From NCBI RefSeq assembly GCF_965227365.1, contig NZ_OZ245754.1, forward strand, positions 5,022,001 to 5,086,000: a DNA stretch of 64,000 nt, in the 5' to 3' direction. Shown here in pieces: positions 1 through 8,458 of the stretch (position 1 is its first letter; the number at the start of each line of letters is the position of its first letter). The notes beneath the pieces were generated by a model, which saw only the letters and a list, made by a program, of their open reading frames with translations, was not told the DNA's origin and did no database searches. Origin of the DNA: Hwanghaeella sp965227365 (lineage in GTDB: Bacteria; Pseudomonadota; Alphaproteobacteria; UBA8366; Aestuariispiraceae). A program made the translations under genes and the position numbers.

Positions 1-1652
1 GGCAGGCCCAGACGACCGCGGATTACGATGTTGAAGTCTACAAGAGCCAATTGCGCGAACTGGACCGCGAATTGGCCGAAGGCTTGGTGAGCGATCAGGA
101 AGCCGCGGCCGCCAAGGCGGAAGTCGCGCGCCGTTTGCTTGCCGCGGATACGAAGCGCGCCGGCGGCGCCGTTTTGGGCTGGGGCACCGGATTGCACCGG
201 ATGACCGGAATTGTCGTTTCCGTCTCTGTGCCGGTGTCGGCCGTTTTGCTCTATCTGGCCCTTGGGCAACCCAGTGCGACCGACGTCCCCTATTCCTCCC
301 GCGCCGATGAGATCGCCCAGATGCGGCAGGCCCAGGAACGCGACTTGGGCAATCTCGGTGAAATGGCCCAGCGCCTCGCGGCACGGCTGGAGGATGAGCC
401 GGGCGATCCGGATGGGTGGATGCTGCTTGGCCGAACCTATATGACCATGCAGGATTTCGCGAAGGCGGCGGAAACTTTCGCGAAAGTGATAGAGCTCTCG
501 CCCGAAGAGTCCGACGCCTATGGCGCCATGGGCGAAGCGCTGGTGCTGGCGGCGGAAGGCATGATCACCAAAGACGCCATTGCTGCTTTCGAGAAGGCGC
601 GGGAAATCGGTGACAATGGCGACCCGAGGGCAAGTTTCTATCTAGCCGAAGCGCGTTATCAAGCCGGTGACCATCAGGCGGCCCTGGATGCATTGGTGAA
701 ACTCGCCTGGACGGCCGAACCCGGCGCACCCTGGCTGGTCACGGTTCGGAATCGCGCGATCGCGATTGCCGACGAACTCGGTCAGGATGGCGCTGCCCTG
801 TTGCCGAACGCACCGCCGCCGCCGGCCGTAGCGGCGGGTGATCAGCCCGGCCCGACAGCCGAAGATATCGCGGCAGCCGATCAGATGGCCGAAGCGGATC
901 GTCAGGCAATGATCCGCGGCATGGTCGACGGGCTTGCCGCGAAACTGCAAGACAATCCAATGGACTTTCAGGGCTGGACGCGTTTGATCCGGGCCAGAAC
1001 CGTCATGGGTGACATGGAACAGGCGCAGTCGGAACTCGACAAGGCGCTGGAGATTTTTGCCCGTGCCCCGGTGCCGAAGGCGGAACTGCAGCGGTTGGCA
1101 GGGGAACTTGGCCTGACGGCACCCGGTGCCGGATCGGGTGCCCCCGGCGCCGGTGCTGCGCCCGGACCGTCCGCCGCCGATGTCGCCGCAGCGCAAGAGA
1201 TGTCGGACGAGGACAGGCAGGCCATGATCGAAGGAATGGTCGACGGCCTTGCCGCGCGTTTGCAGGAGAACCCAAACGATCTTGACGGCTGGATGCGGTT
1301 GGCACGGTCCTACAATGTGCTGGACCGCCCCCAGGACGCTCTTGCTGCCTTGGAAAAAGCGGGGGAGGCCTTCCCGCAGGAGACATCGGTCATGCTGCTT
1401 CGGGGACGATTGATTCGCAGCATGGCGGGCATGCCGACGACGGAACAAAGCCAAACCTTGATGGATAATGTGCTTGCTATCGATCCCAATAACGTCGAGG
1501 CGCTGTGGTTCAAGGCGATCGGTGCCTTGGACGCGGGTAATCGCGATGTCGCCGCGGATTATTTCAACAAGGCTGTGTCTGTTTTGCCGGAAGGGTCCGA
1601 CGATCGCGCAGCGTTGGAGCAGCAGCGAGATAAGCTACTTGAAGTAGAATAA
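1..1652 (+). CDS. ccmI: Cytochrome c-type biogenesis protein CcmI (5'-truncated by window)
   Basis: CcmI is the TPR-bearing subunit of the haem-ligation machinery; it holds apocytochrome c for the CcmF/H synthetase at the periplasmic face. The reading frame is open to the window edge (codons from base 3), and the residues before the first in-window TTG (base 51) already look like CcmI (YDVEVYKSQL), so the true start lies upstream. A membrane segment (SVPVSAVLLYLAL) follows the N-terminal helical region. Then come three TPR-like blocks, each containing an LAA(K/R)L...(D/P)GW signature. The second and third blocks are near copies (both carry DRQAMI..GMVDGLAA) and are separated by Ala/Pro/Gly-rich linkers, which points to internal duplication. 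The gene ends at a strong terminator. Other TPR proteins are possible, but the N-terminal motif and topology favour CcmI. Confidence 0.8.
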   Translation, partial: QAQTTADYDVEVYKSQLRELDRELAEGLVSDQEAAAAKAEVARRLLAADTKRAGGAVLGWGTGLHRMTGIVVSVSVPVSAVLLYLALGQPSATDVPYSSRADEIAQMRQAQERDLGNLGEMAQRLAARLEDEPGDPDGWMLLGRTYMTMQDFAKAAETFAKVIELSPEESDAYGAMGEALVLAAEGMITKDAIAAFEKAREIGDNGDPRASFYLAEARYQAGDHQAALDALVKLAWTAEPGAPWLVTVRNRAIAIADELGQDGAALLPNAPPPPAVAAGDQPGPTAEDIAAADQMAEADRQAMIRGMVDGLAAKLQDNPMDFQGWTRLIRARTVMGDMEQAQSELDKALEIFARAPVPKAELQRLAGELGLTAPGAGSGAPGAGAAPGPSAADVAAAQEMSDEDRQAMIEGMVDGLAARLQENPNDLDGWMRLARSYNVLDRPQDALAALEKAGEAFPQETSVMLLRGRLIRSMAGMPTTEQSQTLMDNVLAIDPNNVEALWFKAIGALDAGNRDVAADYFNKAVSVLPEGSDDRAALEQQRDKLLEVE

Positions 1653-1680
1653 AAATTTCGCAACGCGGGAGCTGAATAAG

Positions 1681-1709
1681 CGGCGGTGAATTTTCACCGC
1701 CGTTTTTTT
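1681..1709 (+). terminator. Rho-independent terminator after ccmI
   Basis: A perfect 10-bp inverted repeat (CGGCGGTGAA / TTCACCGCCG) with a 2-nt centre is followed by a run of seven T. It lies 28 bases after the ccmI stop codon. Confidence 0.9.
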
Positions 1710-1994
1710 GACATCAGCTTACTGTGAAAACAGTTTGTTAACCATGAAATTTGGATAGTTTTGGGCCGCTAATAAGTATTGAAATTACAACACCATAACA
1801 GTGTTTTTGTCGAGGTTTTCTGATTGCGACATGTCGAAAACAGAACACTTTAGACATTTTCTAACACGAGTCAGAAATTGCATAATCATGCGGTAGTAAG
1901 ATTGTGCGGACAGTGTTCCATCGAAAACCAATGGTAGATAGATACCGTATACGTATGGATTACGCCTGACCCAAAGGGAGGAAGGTCGCACGAC
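1710..1994. other. AT-rich intergenic region
   Basis: This gene-free stretch between the ccmI terminator and the end of the nitrile hydratase operon is visibly more AT-rich than its neighbours. The only ORF in it (minus strand, 68 codons) has no ribosome binding site and no recognisable family. A 10-bp palindrome CGACATGTCG sits at 1827-1836. No promoter or RNA gene can be supported. Confidence 0.5.
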
Positions 1995-2384
1995 TCAATC
2001 GATACGATGAGGGGATTGTCCTGCCGACATTTCTATGGGCTGCCCGTGGGGCGTGTTGAGATAGGCTTGGCGCCAAGTCTCGACGCGGTCTTCCAATTCA
2101 GCACCCAGAGTGGCTCCTTTGGCGATGACCAGTCTTTCAAGGGCCTTCTGCCAATGCCGATAGTAGGTGCCACCGAGGTCCGGGTCCCCCGCCGCCTGCG
2201 CGGAGGTGATCTCCGCGCTGAGGGTCGCCGCCCATTCATCCCAGGAGAACAGGCCGGCCTCGTGCAGCGACACGGTCAGGGCGAAAGCCTGCGCTTCCCA
2301 GGGCTCGCGAAATACCGGTCCGTCTCCGTTGGCGGAAATCCCGGAAATTTCGGGAAAGTTCTGGTCGTTGTCCGCCACACTCAT
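1995..2384 (-). CDS. Nitrile hydratase accessory (activator) protein
   Basis: This is the small activator of cobalt nitrile hydratase, which in this family carries or inserts cobalt into the alpha subunit and promotes cysteine oxidation. The 129 residues match the usual size. The body (GPVFREPWEAQAFALTVSL, then FSWDEWAATLSAEI and YYRHWQKALERL) resembles the N-terminal helical part of the beta subunit, as known for these activators. Its start overlaps the beta-subunit stop by 4 bases (ATGA), so it is translationally coupled as the last gene of an alpha-beta-activator operon. Confidence 0.88.
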   Translation of the reverse strand: MSVADNDQNFPEISGISANGDGPVFREPWEAQAFALTVSLHEAGLFSWDEWAATLSAEITSAQAAGDPDLGGTYYRHWQKALERLVIAKGATLGAELEDRVETWRQAYLNTPHGQPIEMSAGQSPHRID

Positions 2385-3052
2385 TGAGCCGGCTCCAGGT
2401 AACCTTCCCAGAGGTCGACATAGATCGCTTCCCGGGCCGGCGCATCGGGACCCCAGATTTCGCTGCCTTCGAAGCGCACGCTGTATAGATGCGCGCCGAT
2501 CTTCTCACCTTCAGCGCTGCGGTCAGGCAGGATATGCGCGCCATAATGTTCGTGAATCCTACCCAAATGGCCGCGAATGTAACGGGGCGCACGGGTATGA
2601 CCGACGGGGTGGAAGTTACGCACGCGGACCGCGTCGCCCGGCGCGAATTGCGGGATGCTGTCCGTGGCCATGTCCGCAGGGCCGCCTTTGGCCAGGACCG
2701 CCGGGACGTCTTCTGCCTTCAGGACGCGATCCAACAATGGAGCCGTTGCCTTGCCGGTCGCCTTGCCGCTCCTCAATTCTTCCGCCGTGACGATGCCTTT
2801 TTCGACCAGCAGTTTTTCGAGACCCGCCATCCAATTTTCGTAATAGGAGTTACGAAGGTAGTCGACCGGATGCTGGCGTTCGCGGGCATACCGGCTGGCG
2901 TCGATGCTCCATTGACCGAGTGCACCCATGGCCAGCGTCACGGCAAGGGCACGTTTCTCCCAGTCTTCATGAAAGATCGGCTCTTCGGCTTCGGATTCCG
3001 GGTCGATGGGGCCTAACCCATGGGTACCCCCAAGATCGTGCGGTCCATTCAT
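2381..3052 (-). CDS. nthB: Nitrile hydratase subunit beta
   Basis: The beta subunit pairs with alpha to hydrate nitriles to amides; it supplies arginines that contact the oxidised cysteines of the metal centre. The 223 residues are normal length. The protein starts MNGPHDLGGTHG, a hallmark of the family, has the helical segment FHEDWEKRALAVTLAMG and the Y(Y/F)ENWMAGLEKL block, and a C-terminal SH3-like barrel (from about residue 130) ending VDLWEGYLE. The gene overlaps both neighbours by 4 bases (ATGA with alpha upstream and with the activator downstream), giving tight stoichiometric coupling. Confidence 0.93.
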   Translation of the reverse strand: MNGPHDLGGTHGLGPIDPESEAEEPIFHEDWEKRALAVTLAMGALGQWSIDASRYARERQHPVDYLRNSYYENWMAGLEKLLVEKGIVTAEELRSGKATGKATAPLLDRVLKAEDVPAVLAKGGPADMATDSIPQFAPGDAVRVRNFHPVGHTRAPRYIRGHLGRIHEHYGAHILPDRSAEGEKIGAHLYSVRFEGSEIWGPDAPAREAIYVDLWEGYLEPAQ

Positions 3053-3759
3053 TCCGCGGCCTCCTTGCCGGCCGGGGAGGCCGGAGCCTTTGCCGATTCT
3101 ACCCCGATCATGCTGTTCCGCGTGACCAGCGTTTCCAACTCTTCGGCCGACATGCCGTCCGTGCCGTCGGGCCGCATCGGGAGGACCAGGAAACGCATCT
3201 CGGAGGTCGAATCCCAGACCCTGATTTCGACATTCTCAGGCAGTTCCGTGCCGAACTCGCGCAATACGCCGCGCGGGTCGGAAACGACGCGGGATCGATA
3301 AGGGGCGGATTTATACCAGACCGGCGGAAGTCCGAGCACTGCCCAGGGGTAGCAGGAACACAGCGTGCAGACGACGACATTGTGGACCGTGGACGTGTTC
3401 TCCAGCACCCGCATATGTTCGCCCTGGCGCCCGGTGAAACCCATTGAGTGGATCGCTTCGGTGCCGTCCCGCAGCAGCCAATCGCGAAAGTCGGGATCGG
3501 TCCACGCGCGGGCAATGACCTTGGCGCCGTTGCGCGGCCCAATCTTTGTCTCGTAGGTGTCGATCAGCACTTCCAGGGCCGCCGGATCAATCAGGCCCTT
3601 CTCGACCAGAAGGGATTCCAAAGCCTTGACGCGCAAGGCAGGGTCGGGCGGCGGGTCCGTGAAATTCTGACCGTGATGATGGTGATGACCGTGGGCATGC
3701 TCATGATCATGTTCGTGCCCGTGGCCGCCCGACATTTCCGGTTTGTCGCTCGCGCTCAT
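3049..3759 (-). CDS. nthA: Cobalt-type nitrile hydratase subunit alpha with His-rich N-terminus
   Basis: This is the metal-binding subunit of nitrile hydratase (nitrile to amide). The active-site motif VCTLCSCY spans residues 130-137, with Cys131, Cys134, Ser135 and Cys136 as ligands. Thr at position 132 marks the cobalt class (the iron class has Ser). The start at 3759 is chosen because GGAGG lies just upstream and because upstream codons read as non-family sequence; this gives 236 residues. Residues 13-29 hold 11 histidines in an HxH-type run, unusual for this family and probably metal-binding. It is first in the alpha-beta-activator operon. No amidase or nitrile-inducible regulator lies beside it. 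A lipoprotein and the cobaltochelatase genes lie upstream on the same strand. Confidence 0.93.
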   Translation of the reverse strand: MSASDKPEMSGGHGHEHDHEHAHGHHHHHGQNFTDPPPDPALRVKALESLLVEKGLIDPAALEVLIDTYETKIGPRNGAKVIARAWTDPDFRDWLLRDGTEAIHSMGFTGRQGEHMRVLENTSTVHNVVVCTLCSCYPWAVLGLPPVWYKSAPYRSRVVSDPRGVLREFGTELPENVEIRVWDSTSEMRFLVLPMRPDGTDGMSAEELETLVTRNSMIGVESAKAPASPAGKEAAE

Positions 3760-3812
3760 TTTCGCCTCCCTGCCCCGTGTTACGACAAAAATGATGCCCG
3801 GCGCCCGCCCGG

Positions 3813-4199
3813 TCAACTGGCCGCGGGCGGTTTCCAGTTTCCGGCATCGCGCCAGACAACGGCCTTGCGCCTGGCGAATATGTAGCACCGGTCACCGCCA
3901 TGGCTGGTACAGCGGTCGACGGCTAACTGGGTGTATTTTTCTTCGTCGCAATCCTTCTTCACGGATTGACAATAATAGAAGTAGGCGTGCTTCCCGTCGC
4001 CGGACAACGCGAAGATCAGGGGATCCGCCTTGGCGGTATAGGCTTCGTAGGCGGCATAGGCTGCGGGGGACATCACCACCGGCCCCGATCCGCTTTCCGT
4101 CGTCGTCGTGCGGCCACCGGCACAGGCGGCAAGAAGTAAGGTGGCGGCCAGTACCGTAACCGCCTTGACTGGTGAGGGATTGCATACGGATAAAGTCAT
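3813..4199 (-). CDS. Small hypothetical lipoprotein
   Basis: A 128-residue exported protein. A hydrophobic signal sequence ends in the lipobox LLAAC, with the acylated cysteine at residue 26, followed by a Thr-rich linker. The mature part contains four cysteines (CQSVKKDC, then CTSHGGDRC) that could form two disulfides, and ends close to a basic RRKAVVW segment. The family is not recognised. It lies 53 bases upstream of the nitrile hydratase alpha start on the same strand, so co-transcription is possible but not shown. Confidence 0.7.
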   Translation of the reverse strand: MTLSVCNPSPVKAVTVLAATLLLAACAGGRTTTTESGSGPVVMSPAAYAAYEAYTAKADPLIFALSGDGKHAYFYYCQSVKKDCDEEKYTQLAVDRCTSHGGDRCYIFARRKAVVWRDAGNWKPPAAS

Positions 4200-4369
4200 C
4201 AGAACACTCCGACATTACTGGCGTGCCGCAGCGTCGACCTCCGCAGCCGGCAGACCGTTGAACCCCCAATCCCCATATGCCCCGACCAAGCGGGCAGAAG
4301 GGAGTGTACCCCAAAACGAGCACATGTTGAGGATTTTGGCGGGATCCGTCGGAAATTGAGTATGTCTGT

Positions 4370-6259
4370 CTAGCCGGCGCGCCGTTGCGCCTTCGCCTTT
4401 CGGCGGCCAGCCGGCATTTGCGATTCGTCGTCGAACAGGTCCGCGAGCTGTTCCATCATCGTGCCGCCCAACTGTTCCACGTCCACGATCGTTACGGCGC
4501 GGCGGTAGTAACGGGTAACGTCGTGACCGATGCCGATGGCAACCAGTTCGACCGGGGATTGGGTTTCGATATACTCGATGACGTCCCGCAGGTGACGTTC
4601 CAGGTAATTGCCCGGATTAACCGACAGGGTCGAGTCGTCGACAGGCGCGCCATCCGAGATCACCATCAGGATACGGCGTTCCTCGGTTCTGCCGAGCAGG
4701 CGGTTATGCGCCCAAAGGAGAGCCTCGCCGTCGATATTTTCCTTCAGCAGGCCTTCACGGAGCATCAGACCGAGATTCTTGCGGCCGCGACGGTAAGGCA
4801 GGTCCGCACCCTTGTAGATGATGTGGCGCAGATCGTTGAGGCGCCCCGGATTGGCGGGCTTGCCGTCGGCGATCCAGGCTTCGCGGGCCTGTCCACCTTT
4901 CCAGGCGCGGGTCGTGAAGCCGAGGATTTCGACCTTCACCGCGCATCTTTCCAGCGTTCGGGCAAGAATATCCGCGCTCATCGCGGCGATGGATATCGGC
5001 CGGCCCCGCATGGATCCGGAATTATCGATCAACAGGGTGACGACCGTGTCGCGGAAATCGGTCTCGCTTTCCTGCTTGAAACTCAATGGATGCGTCGGAT
5101 TGGTAACCACGCGGGAAAGGCGCCCGGTATCCAGCAGCCCTTCTTCCAGGTCGAAATGCCAGGACCGCTGCTGACGCGCCATCAGGCGACGCTGCAATCG
5201 GTTGGCAAGCTTGCCGATGATCCCCTGCAGATGGGTCAACTGTTGGTCCAGCATGGTGCGCAGCCGGGTCAGTTCCTCCGGATCGCACAACTCATCGGCC
5301 GATACGATTTCGTCGAAGCCGGAGGTGAAGGCGCTGTAGAAATCCTCTTTGGGGACATTGGACAGGTCGTGTTCCGGCCGCCAGCGCTTGCCCATATCGC
5401 CAGGTTCTTCGCTGCCGCTGGCCGGCATCATTTCGCCGTCCATGTCCTCGTCCATCATCTCGGTGGTGTCGTCTCCTTCACCCTCCATATCCGAGACATC
5501 GGAACTCTGCTGTGTCGTACTCTGCTGGTCGCCGTCGCCCTCGCCGTCCTCCTCGCCACGGACCTGGCTTTCGTCCTGGCTTTCGGATTCTTCGCCGGTG
5601 TCTTCGCCGCTTTCGGCCTGTTCGTCCAGGTCGATGTCGATATCCATCATCTGGATCAGGCGGCGGGCGATATCCGCATAGGCCTGCTGATCGCCGACCT
5701 TGTCCTTCAATTCGTCAAGAATGCTCTCGATCTGCGGCTCTATATGCGGTTCCCAAAGTTCGTATACCCGTTGGGCGGACGGGGGCGGCTCCTCGCCCGT
5801 CAGGTGCTTGCGCGCCATCAAGCGCACGACTTCCGGCATCGCTGCTTCGGTCCGGTCGTTGACACGGTGGAAGCCGAGCCGGTGATAGTGTTCTTCCAGC
5901 GCGGCGGCCATGTTCTGCCGAACGCCGGCCATGTGCTGGCCGCCGACCGCTTCGACGCGCGCATCCTCCAGCGCGTTGAACAGCATCGGGGCAACGTCGC
6001 CGCCCGGCATGTTGCGCGCATGCGTCATGTTGTCGTGATAACGACGGCGCACAGCAAGCGTGTCCGCCTCGCCCCGGCAACGGGCCACTTCCTCGTCACT
6101 CAACGCGCGGGACGGCGCCGGCAGGCGGGCGCGGTCGCCCGCCATCATGGCCGCGTCCGTGCCGTAGACGACCTCAAGCTCGCCTTCATTCGCGATGGCC
6201 CGGAAGGCCGCCGCATTCGCGCGCTTGAACTCTTCGAGGATTTCGTTCTGGTCCGCCAT
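4370..6259 (-). CDS. cobT: Aerobic cobaltochelatase subunit CobT
   Basis: CobT with CobS forms the AAA+/VWA motor of the aerobic cobaltochelatase, which works with CobN to insert cobalt into hydrogenobyrinic acid a,c-diamide during B12 synthesis. The protein has 629 residues. It shows a helical N-terminal region, a strongly acidic linker (about residues 208-290, many Glu/Asp/Gln/Ser) and a C-terminal von Willebrand A domain with the MIDAS motif DNSGS at residues 412-416. Length, acidic linker and adjacent cobS make the call firm. cobN is not in the window. It is transcribed after cobS with a gap of about 70 bases. Confidence 0.93.
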   Translation of the reverse strand: MADQNEILEEFKRANAAAFRAIANEGELEVVYGTDAAMMAGDRARLPAPSRALSDEEVARCRGEADTLAVRRRYHDNMTHARNMPGGDVAPMLFNALEDARVEAVGGQHMAGVRQNMAAALEEHYHRLGFHRVNDRTEAAMPEVVRLMARKHLTGEEPPPSAQRVYELWEPHIEPQIESILDELKDKVGDQQAYADIARRLIQMMDIDIDLDEQAESGEDTGEESESQDESQVRGEEDGEGDGDQQSTTQQSSDVSDMEGEGDDTTEMMDEDMDGEMMPASGSEEPGDMGKRWRPEHDLSNVPKEDFYSAFTSGFDEIVSADELCDPEELTRLRTMLDQQLTHLQGIIGKLANRLQRRLMARQQRSWHFDLEEGLLDTGRLSRVVTNPTHPLSFKQESETDFRDTVVTLLIDNSGSMRGRPISIAAMSADILARTLERCAVKVEILGFTTRAWKGGQAREAWIADGKPANPGRLNDLRHIIYKGADLPYRRGRKNLGLMLREGLLKENIDGEALLWAHNRLLGRTEERRILMVISDGAPVDDSTLSVNPGNYLERHLRDVIEYIETQSPVELVAIGIGHDVTRYYRRAVTIVDVEQLGGTMMEQLADLFDDESQMPAGRRKAKAQRRAG

Positions 6260-6329
6260 CGGGTCCGTCTGTTTGTGCTGCGGCGTCTTGCCCTATCGTG
6301 AGAGGTCGGCCGATTGAAGGCCGACCGCC

Positions 6330-7331
6330 TCAGGCAACCCGTGCTGTCAGTGCCGAATCCGGCAGGTCTTCGCCGAAGCAGCGCTGATAATATTCAGCAA
6401 CGATCGGTCGCTCCGTCTCGTCGCATTTGTTCAGGAAGGTCAGTCTGAACGCGAAGCCGAGTTCGCCGAAGATTTCCGCGTTCTCCGCCCAGGTGATTAC
6501 CGTCCGCGGGCTCATCACGGTCGAGATATCGCCGCTGATGAAGCCGGTACGCGTCATGTCCGCCAACTGCACCATGGCGTTCATCTTCTCGCGTCCTTCA
6601 TTGGTATTGTAGGCTTTCACCTTGCTGAGGACGATTTCCACTTCCTCGTCGTGCGGAAGGTAGTTCAGCGTGGTCACCAGCGACCAGCGGTCCATCTGGC
6701 CCTGGTTGATCTGCTGCGTGCCGTGATACAGGCCCGTGGTGTCGCCGAGGCCGACCGTGTTGGCGGTCGAGAACAGTCGGAAGAACTTGTGCGGGCGGAT
6801 AACCTTGCTCTGGTCCAGCAGGGTCAGCTTGCCCTCGCGTTCGAGGATACGCTGAATGACGAACATCACGTCCGGCCGGCCGGCGTCGTATTCATCGAAG
6901 CAAAGCGCCACCGGGCTCTGCAATGCCCAGGGAATGATACCTTCGCGGAACTCGGTCACCTGCACGCCGTCGCGCAGGACGATCGCGTCCTTGCCGACAA
7001 GGTCGATACGGCTGATGTGACTGTCCAGGTTGACGCGAATGCAGGGCCAGTTAAGTCGGGCGGCCACCTGTTCTATATGGGTCGACTTGCCGGTGCCGTG
7101 ATAGCCTTGGACCATGACGCGCCGGTCGAAGGCGAAACCGGCCAGGATCGCCAGCGTCGTATCGTGGTCGAACAGATAATCCGGGTCCAGGTCGGGAACA
7201 TGCTCTGAGCCCTCGGAAAAGGCCGGAACCTTCATATCGATATCGAGGCCGAATACGTCACGGACGGATACCTCGATATCCGGTGCGTCCAACGGGTGGC
7301 CATGTTCACTTTCAAGCATCTTCGCGGTCAT
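6330..7331 (-). CDS. cobS: Aerobic cobaltochelatase subunit CobS (AAA+ ATPase)
   Basis: CobS is the MoxR-type AAA+ ATPase that powers cobalt insertion together with CobT. The N-terminus carries the family signature SVRDVFGLDIDMKVPAF. Walker A is GYHGTGKS (about residues 76-83) and Walker B is CFDEYD (about 144-149). The start at 7331 gives 333 residues, close to the family length. An upstream ATG at 7391 would add a basic, non-family leader, and an ATG four codons further in is also possible, since no strong ribosome site decides. Order J-domain protein-cobS-cobT matches the conserved alphaproteobacterial arrangement. Confidence 0.94.
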   Translation of the reverse strand: MTAKMLESEHGHPLDAPDIEVSVRDVFGLDIDMKVPAFSEGSEHVPDLDPDYLFDHDTTLAILAGFAFDRRVMVQGYHGTGKSTHIEQVAARLNWPCIRVNLDSHISRIDLVGKDAIVLRDGVQVTEFREGIIPWALQSPVALCFDEYDAGRPDVMFVIQRILEREGKLTLLDQSKVIRPHKFFRLFSTANTVGLGDTTGLYHGTQQINQGQMDRWSLVTTLNYLPHDEEVEIVLSKVKAYNTNEGREKMNAMVQLADMTRTGFISGDISTVMSPRTVITWAENAEIFGELGFAFRLTFLNKCDETERPIVAEYYQRCFGEDLPDSALTARVA

Positions 7332-7419
7332 CAGGGGTGTCCCGGCTCTGTTTTTACCTGTCGGCGTCGAACGCCGAGCAGTTCTCTCCATTCGGTCTCA
7401 AATTTCAGGGAAGTTCCGG

Positions 7420-8007
7420 TCAGGAATTTTGGATCGCGACCTTCTTGAGGGCCGCATAAGCCGCGTTGATTTCCTTCAGCCGTTCTTCCGCGTCTTTGTC
7501 GCCCCCGTTCAGATCCGGGTGCAGACGCTTCGCCAATTCCTTATAGCGCGCCTTAAGGGCGGTCAAGGATACCGGCGGTTTCAGTTGCAGCGCACGGTAA
7601 TGGTGCCCGTTCGGGCCGCGCATCGCCTGTCTCTGGGCCTGTTCGCGCCGGTGCCTTTCGGCCGCTTCCTCGCCGGCTTCGAAAACACCCAACGGGTCGT
7701 CGAAACCGCGGGTGGCGTTCAACCCGCGGGCGCCCATCATCCCGAGCGGCCAGGTCGGTCTGCCCCAGACGACGTCGTCGCGGATGGCGGTGTCCATCTC
7801 GTCCTGAGTCATCCCGGCGCAGAAGTTCCAGGCGGCGTTGTATTCGCGGACATGGTCCAGGCAGAACCAGAAGTACTCGCGCAGGGAATGTGGCGATTTC
7901 GGGGCGCGATGTTCACCGCCGAGCGCGCATTCAGGGTGATCGCACACGCGTATACCGGCGCTTGAAGCCGCCGTTTCTGCCCGCATCTGGTCCGCTGTTT
8001 GCCTCAT
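7420..8007 (-). CDS. J-domain (DnaJ-like) protein adjacent to cobS
   Basis: A 195-residue co-chaperone with its J-domain at the C-terminus (HYRALQL...LKARYKELAKRLHPD), including the HPD tripeptide needed to stimulate DnaK ATPase. The N-terminal half is a conserved alphaproteobacterial module with CDHPEC and a Trp/His-rich segment (REYFWFCLDHVREYN) of unknown function. The start at 8007 was chosen because further upstream residues are not conserved-looking and would run toward the bolA promoter. It is transcribed divergently from bolA and in line with cobS-cobT, a widely shared synteny. Confidence 0.88.
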   Translation of the reverse strand: MRQTADQMRAETAASSAGIRVCDHPECALGGEHRAPKSPHSLREYFWFCLDHVREYNAAWNFCAGMTQDEMDTAIRDDVVWGRPTWPLGMMGARGLNATRGFDDPLGVFEAGEEAAERHRREQAQRQAMRGPNGHHYRALQLKPPVSLTALKARYKELAKRLHPDLNGGDKDAEERLKEINAAYAALKKVAIQNS

Positions 8008-8157
8008 CCTGTAAGTATGGGTTTGCGCCCCTATGGGGGCAAGCGTGTTCGGCCCGAAAGAATGACTTTTCAGGCCAATGAGAATTTCCGGAACGAGTTC
8101 ATTGACGCATCGGTACGCGACGCGCACATAGCATCAATACAGGATCAGGAGGAAAAT

Positions 8158-8442
8158 TTGAGCGTTGAGGACATCATCCGCCGGAAGCTGACGGAGGCAT
8201 TCCATCCGGCACAGTTGGAAATCGAGAACGAGTCGCACCTGCACAAGGGGCATCACGGATCCCCGCATACCGGCGAGTCCCATTATCGGGTTCTGCTGGC
8301 TGCGGAGGCGTTCGAAGGCATCAATCGTGTCGAGCGCCAGCGCAAGATCTACGCCGTTCTGTCGGAAGAATTGGCCGGGCCTGTCCATGCGCTTGCGCTG
8401 ACAGCCGTGACGCCGGCCGAAGCCGCGCGCCGAAACCTCTAG
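8158..8442 (+). CDS. bolA: BolA family protein (TTG start)
   Basis: BolA-type proteins bind glutaredoxin-coordinated Fe-S clusters and, in some cases, DNA. The core reads SVEDIIRRKLTEAFHP, then NESHLHKGH, SHYRV and the C-terminal RQRKIYAVLSEEL helix with the family's HALALTAVTP end. The start is taken as TTG at 8158 because AGGAGG lies 6 bases upstream and the product (94 residues) then matches the family. Upstream in-frame ATGs lack ribosome sites and add an unrelated leader. It is divergent from the J-domain gene and cobST, as in many alphaproteobacteria. Confidence 0.88.
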   Translation: MSVEDIIRRKLTEAFHPAQLEIENESHLHKGHHGSPHTGESHYRVLLAAEAFEGINRVERQRKIYAVLSEELAGPVHALALTAVTPAEAARRNL

Positions 8443-8458
8443 ACGGGGTTCATCCTCG

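Noticed and set aside
1785..1991. 68-codon minus-strand ORF in the AT-rich region
   Set aside because: No ribosome site, no family; AT-rich DNA yields such ORFs by chance.
4385..6301. Long plus-strand ORF of 638 codons opposite cobT
   Set aside because: It is the antisense shadow of cobT. The protein has no family features, and the minus-strand CobT shows full domain architecture.
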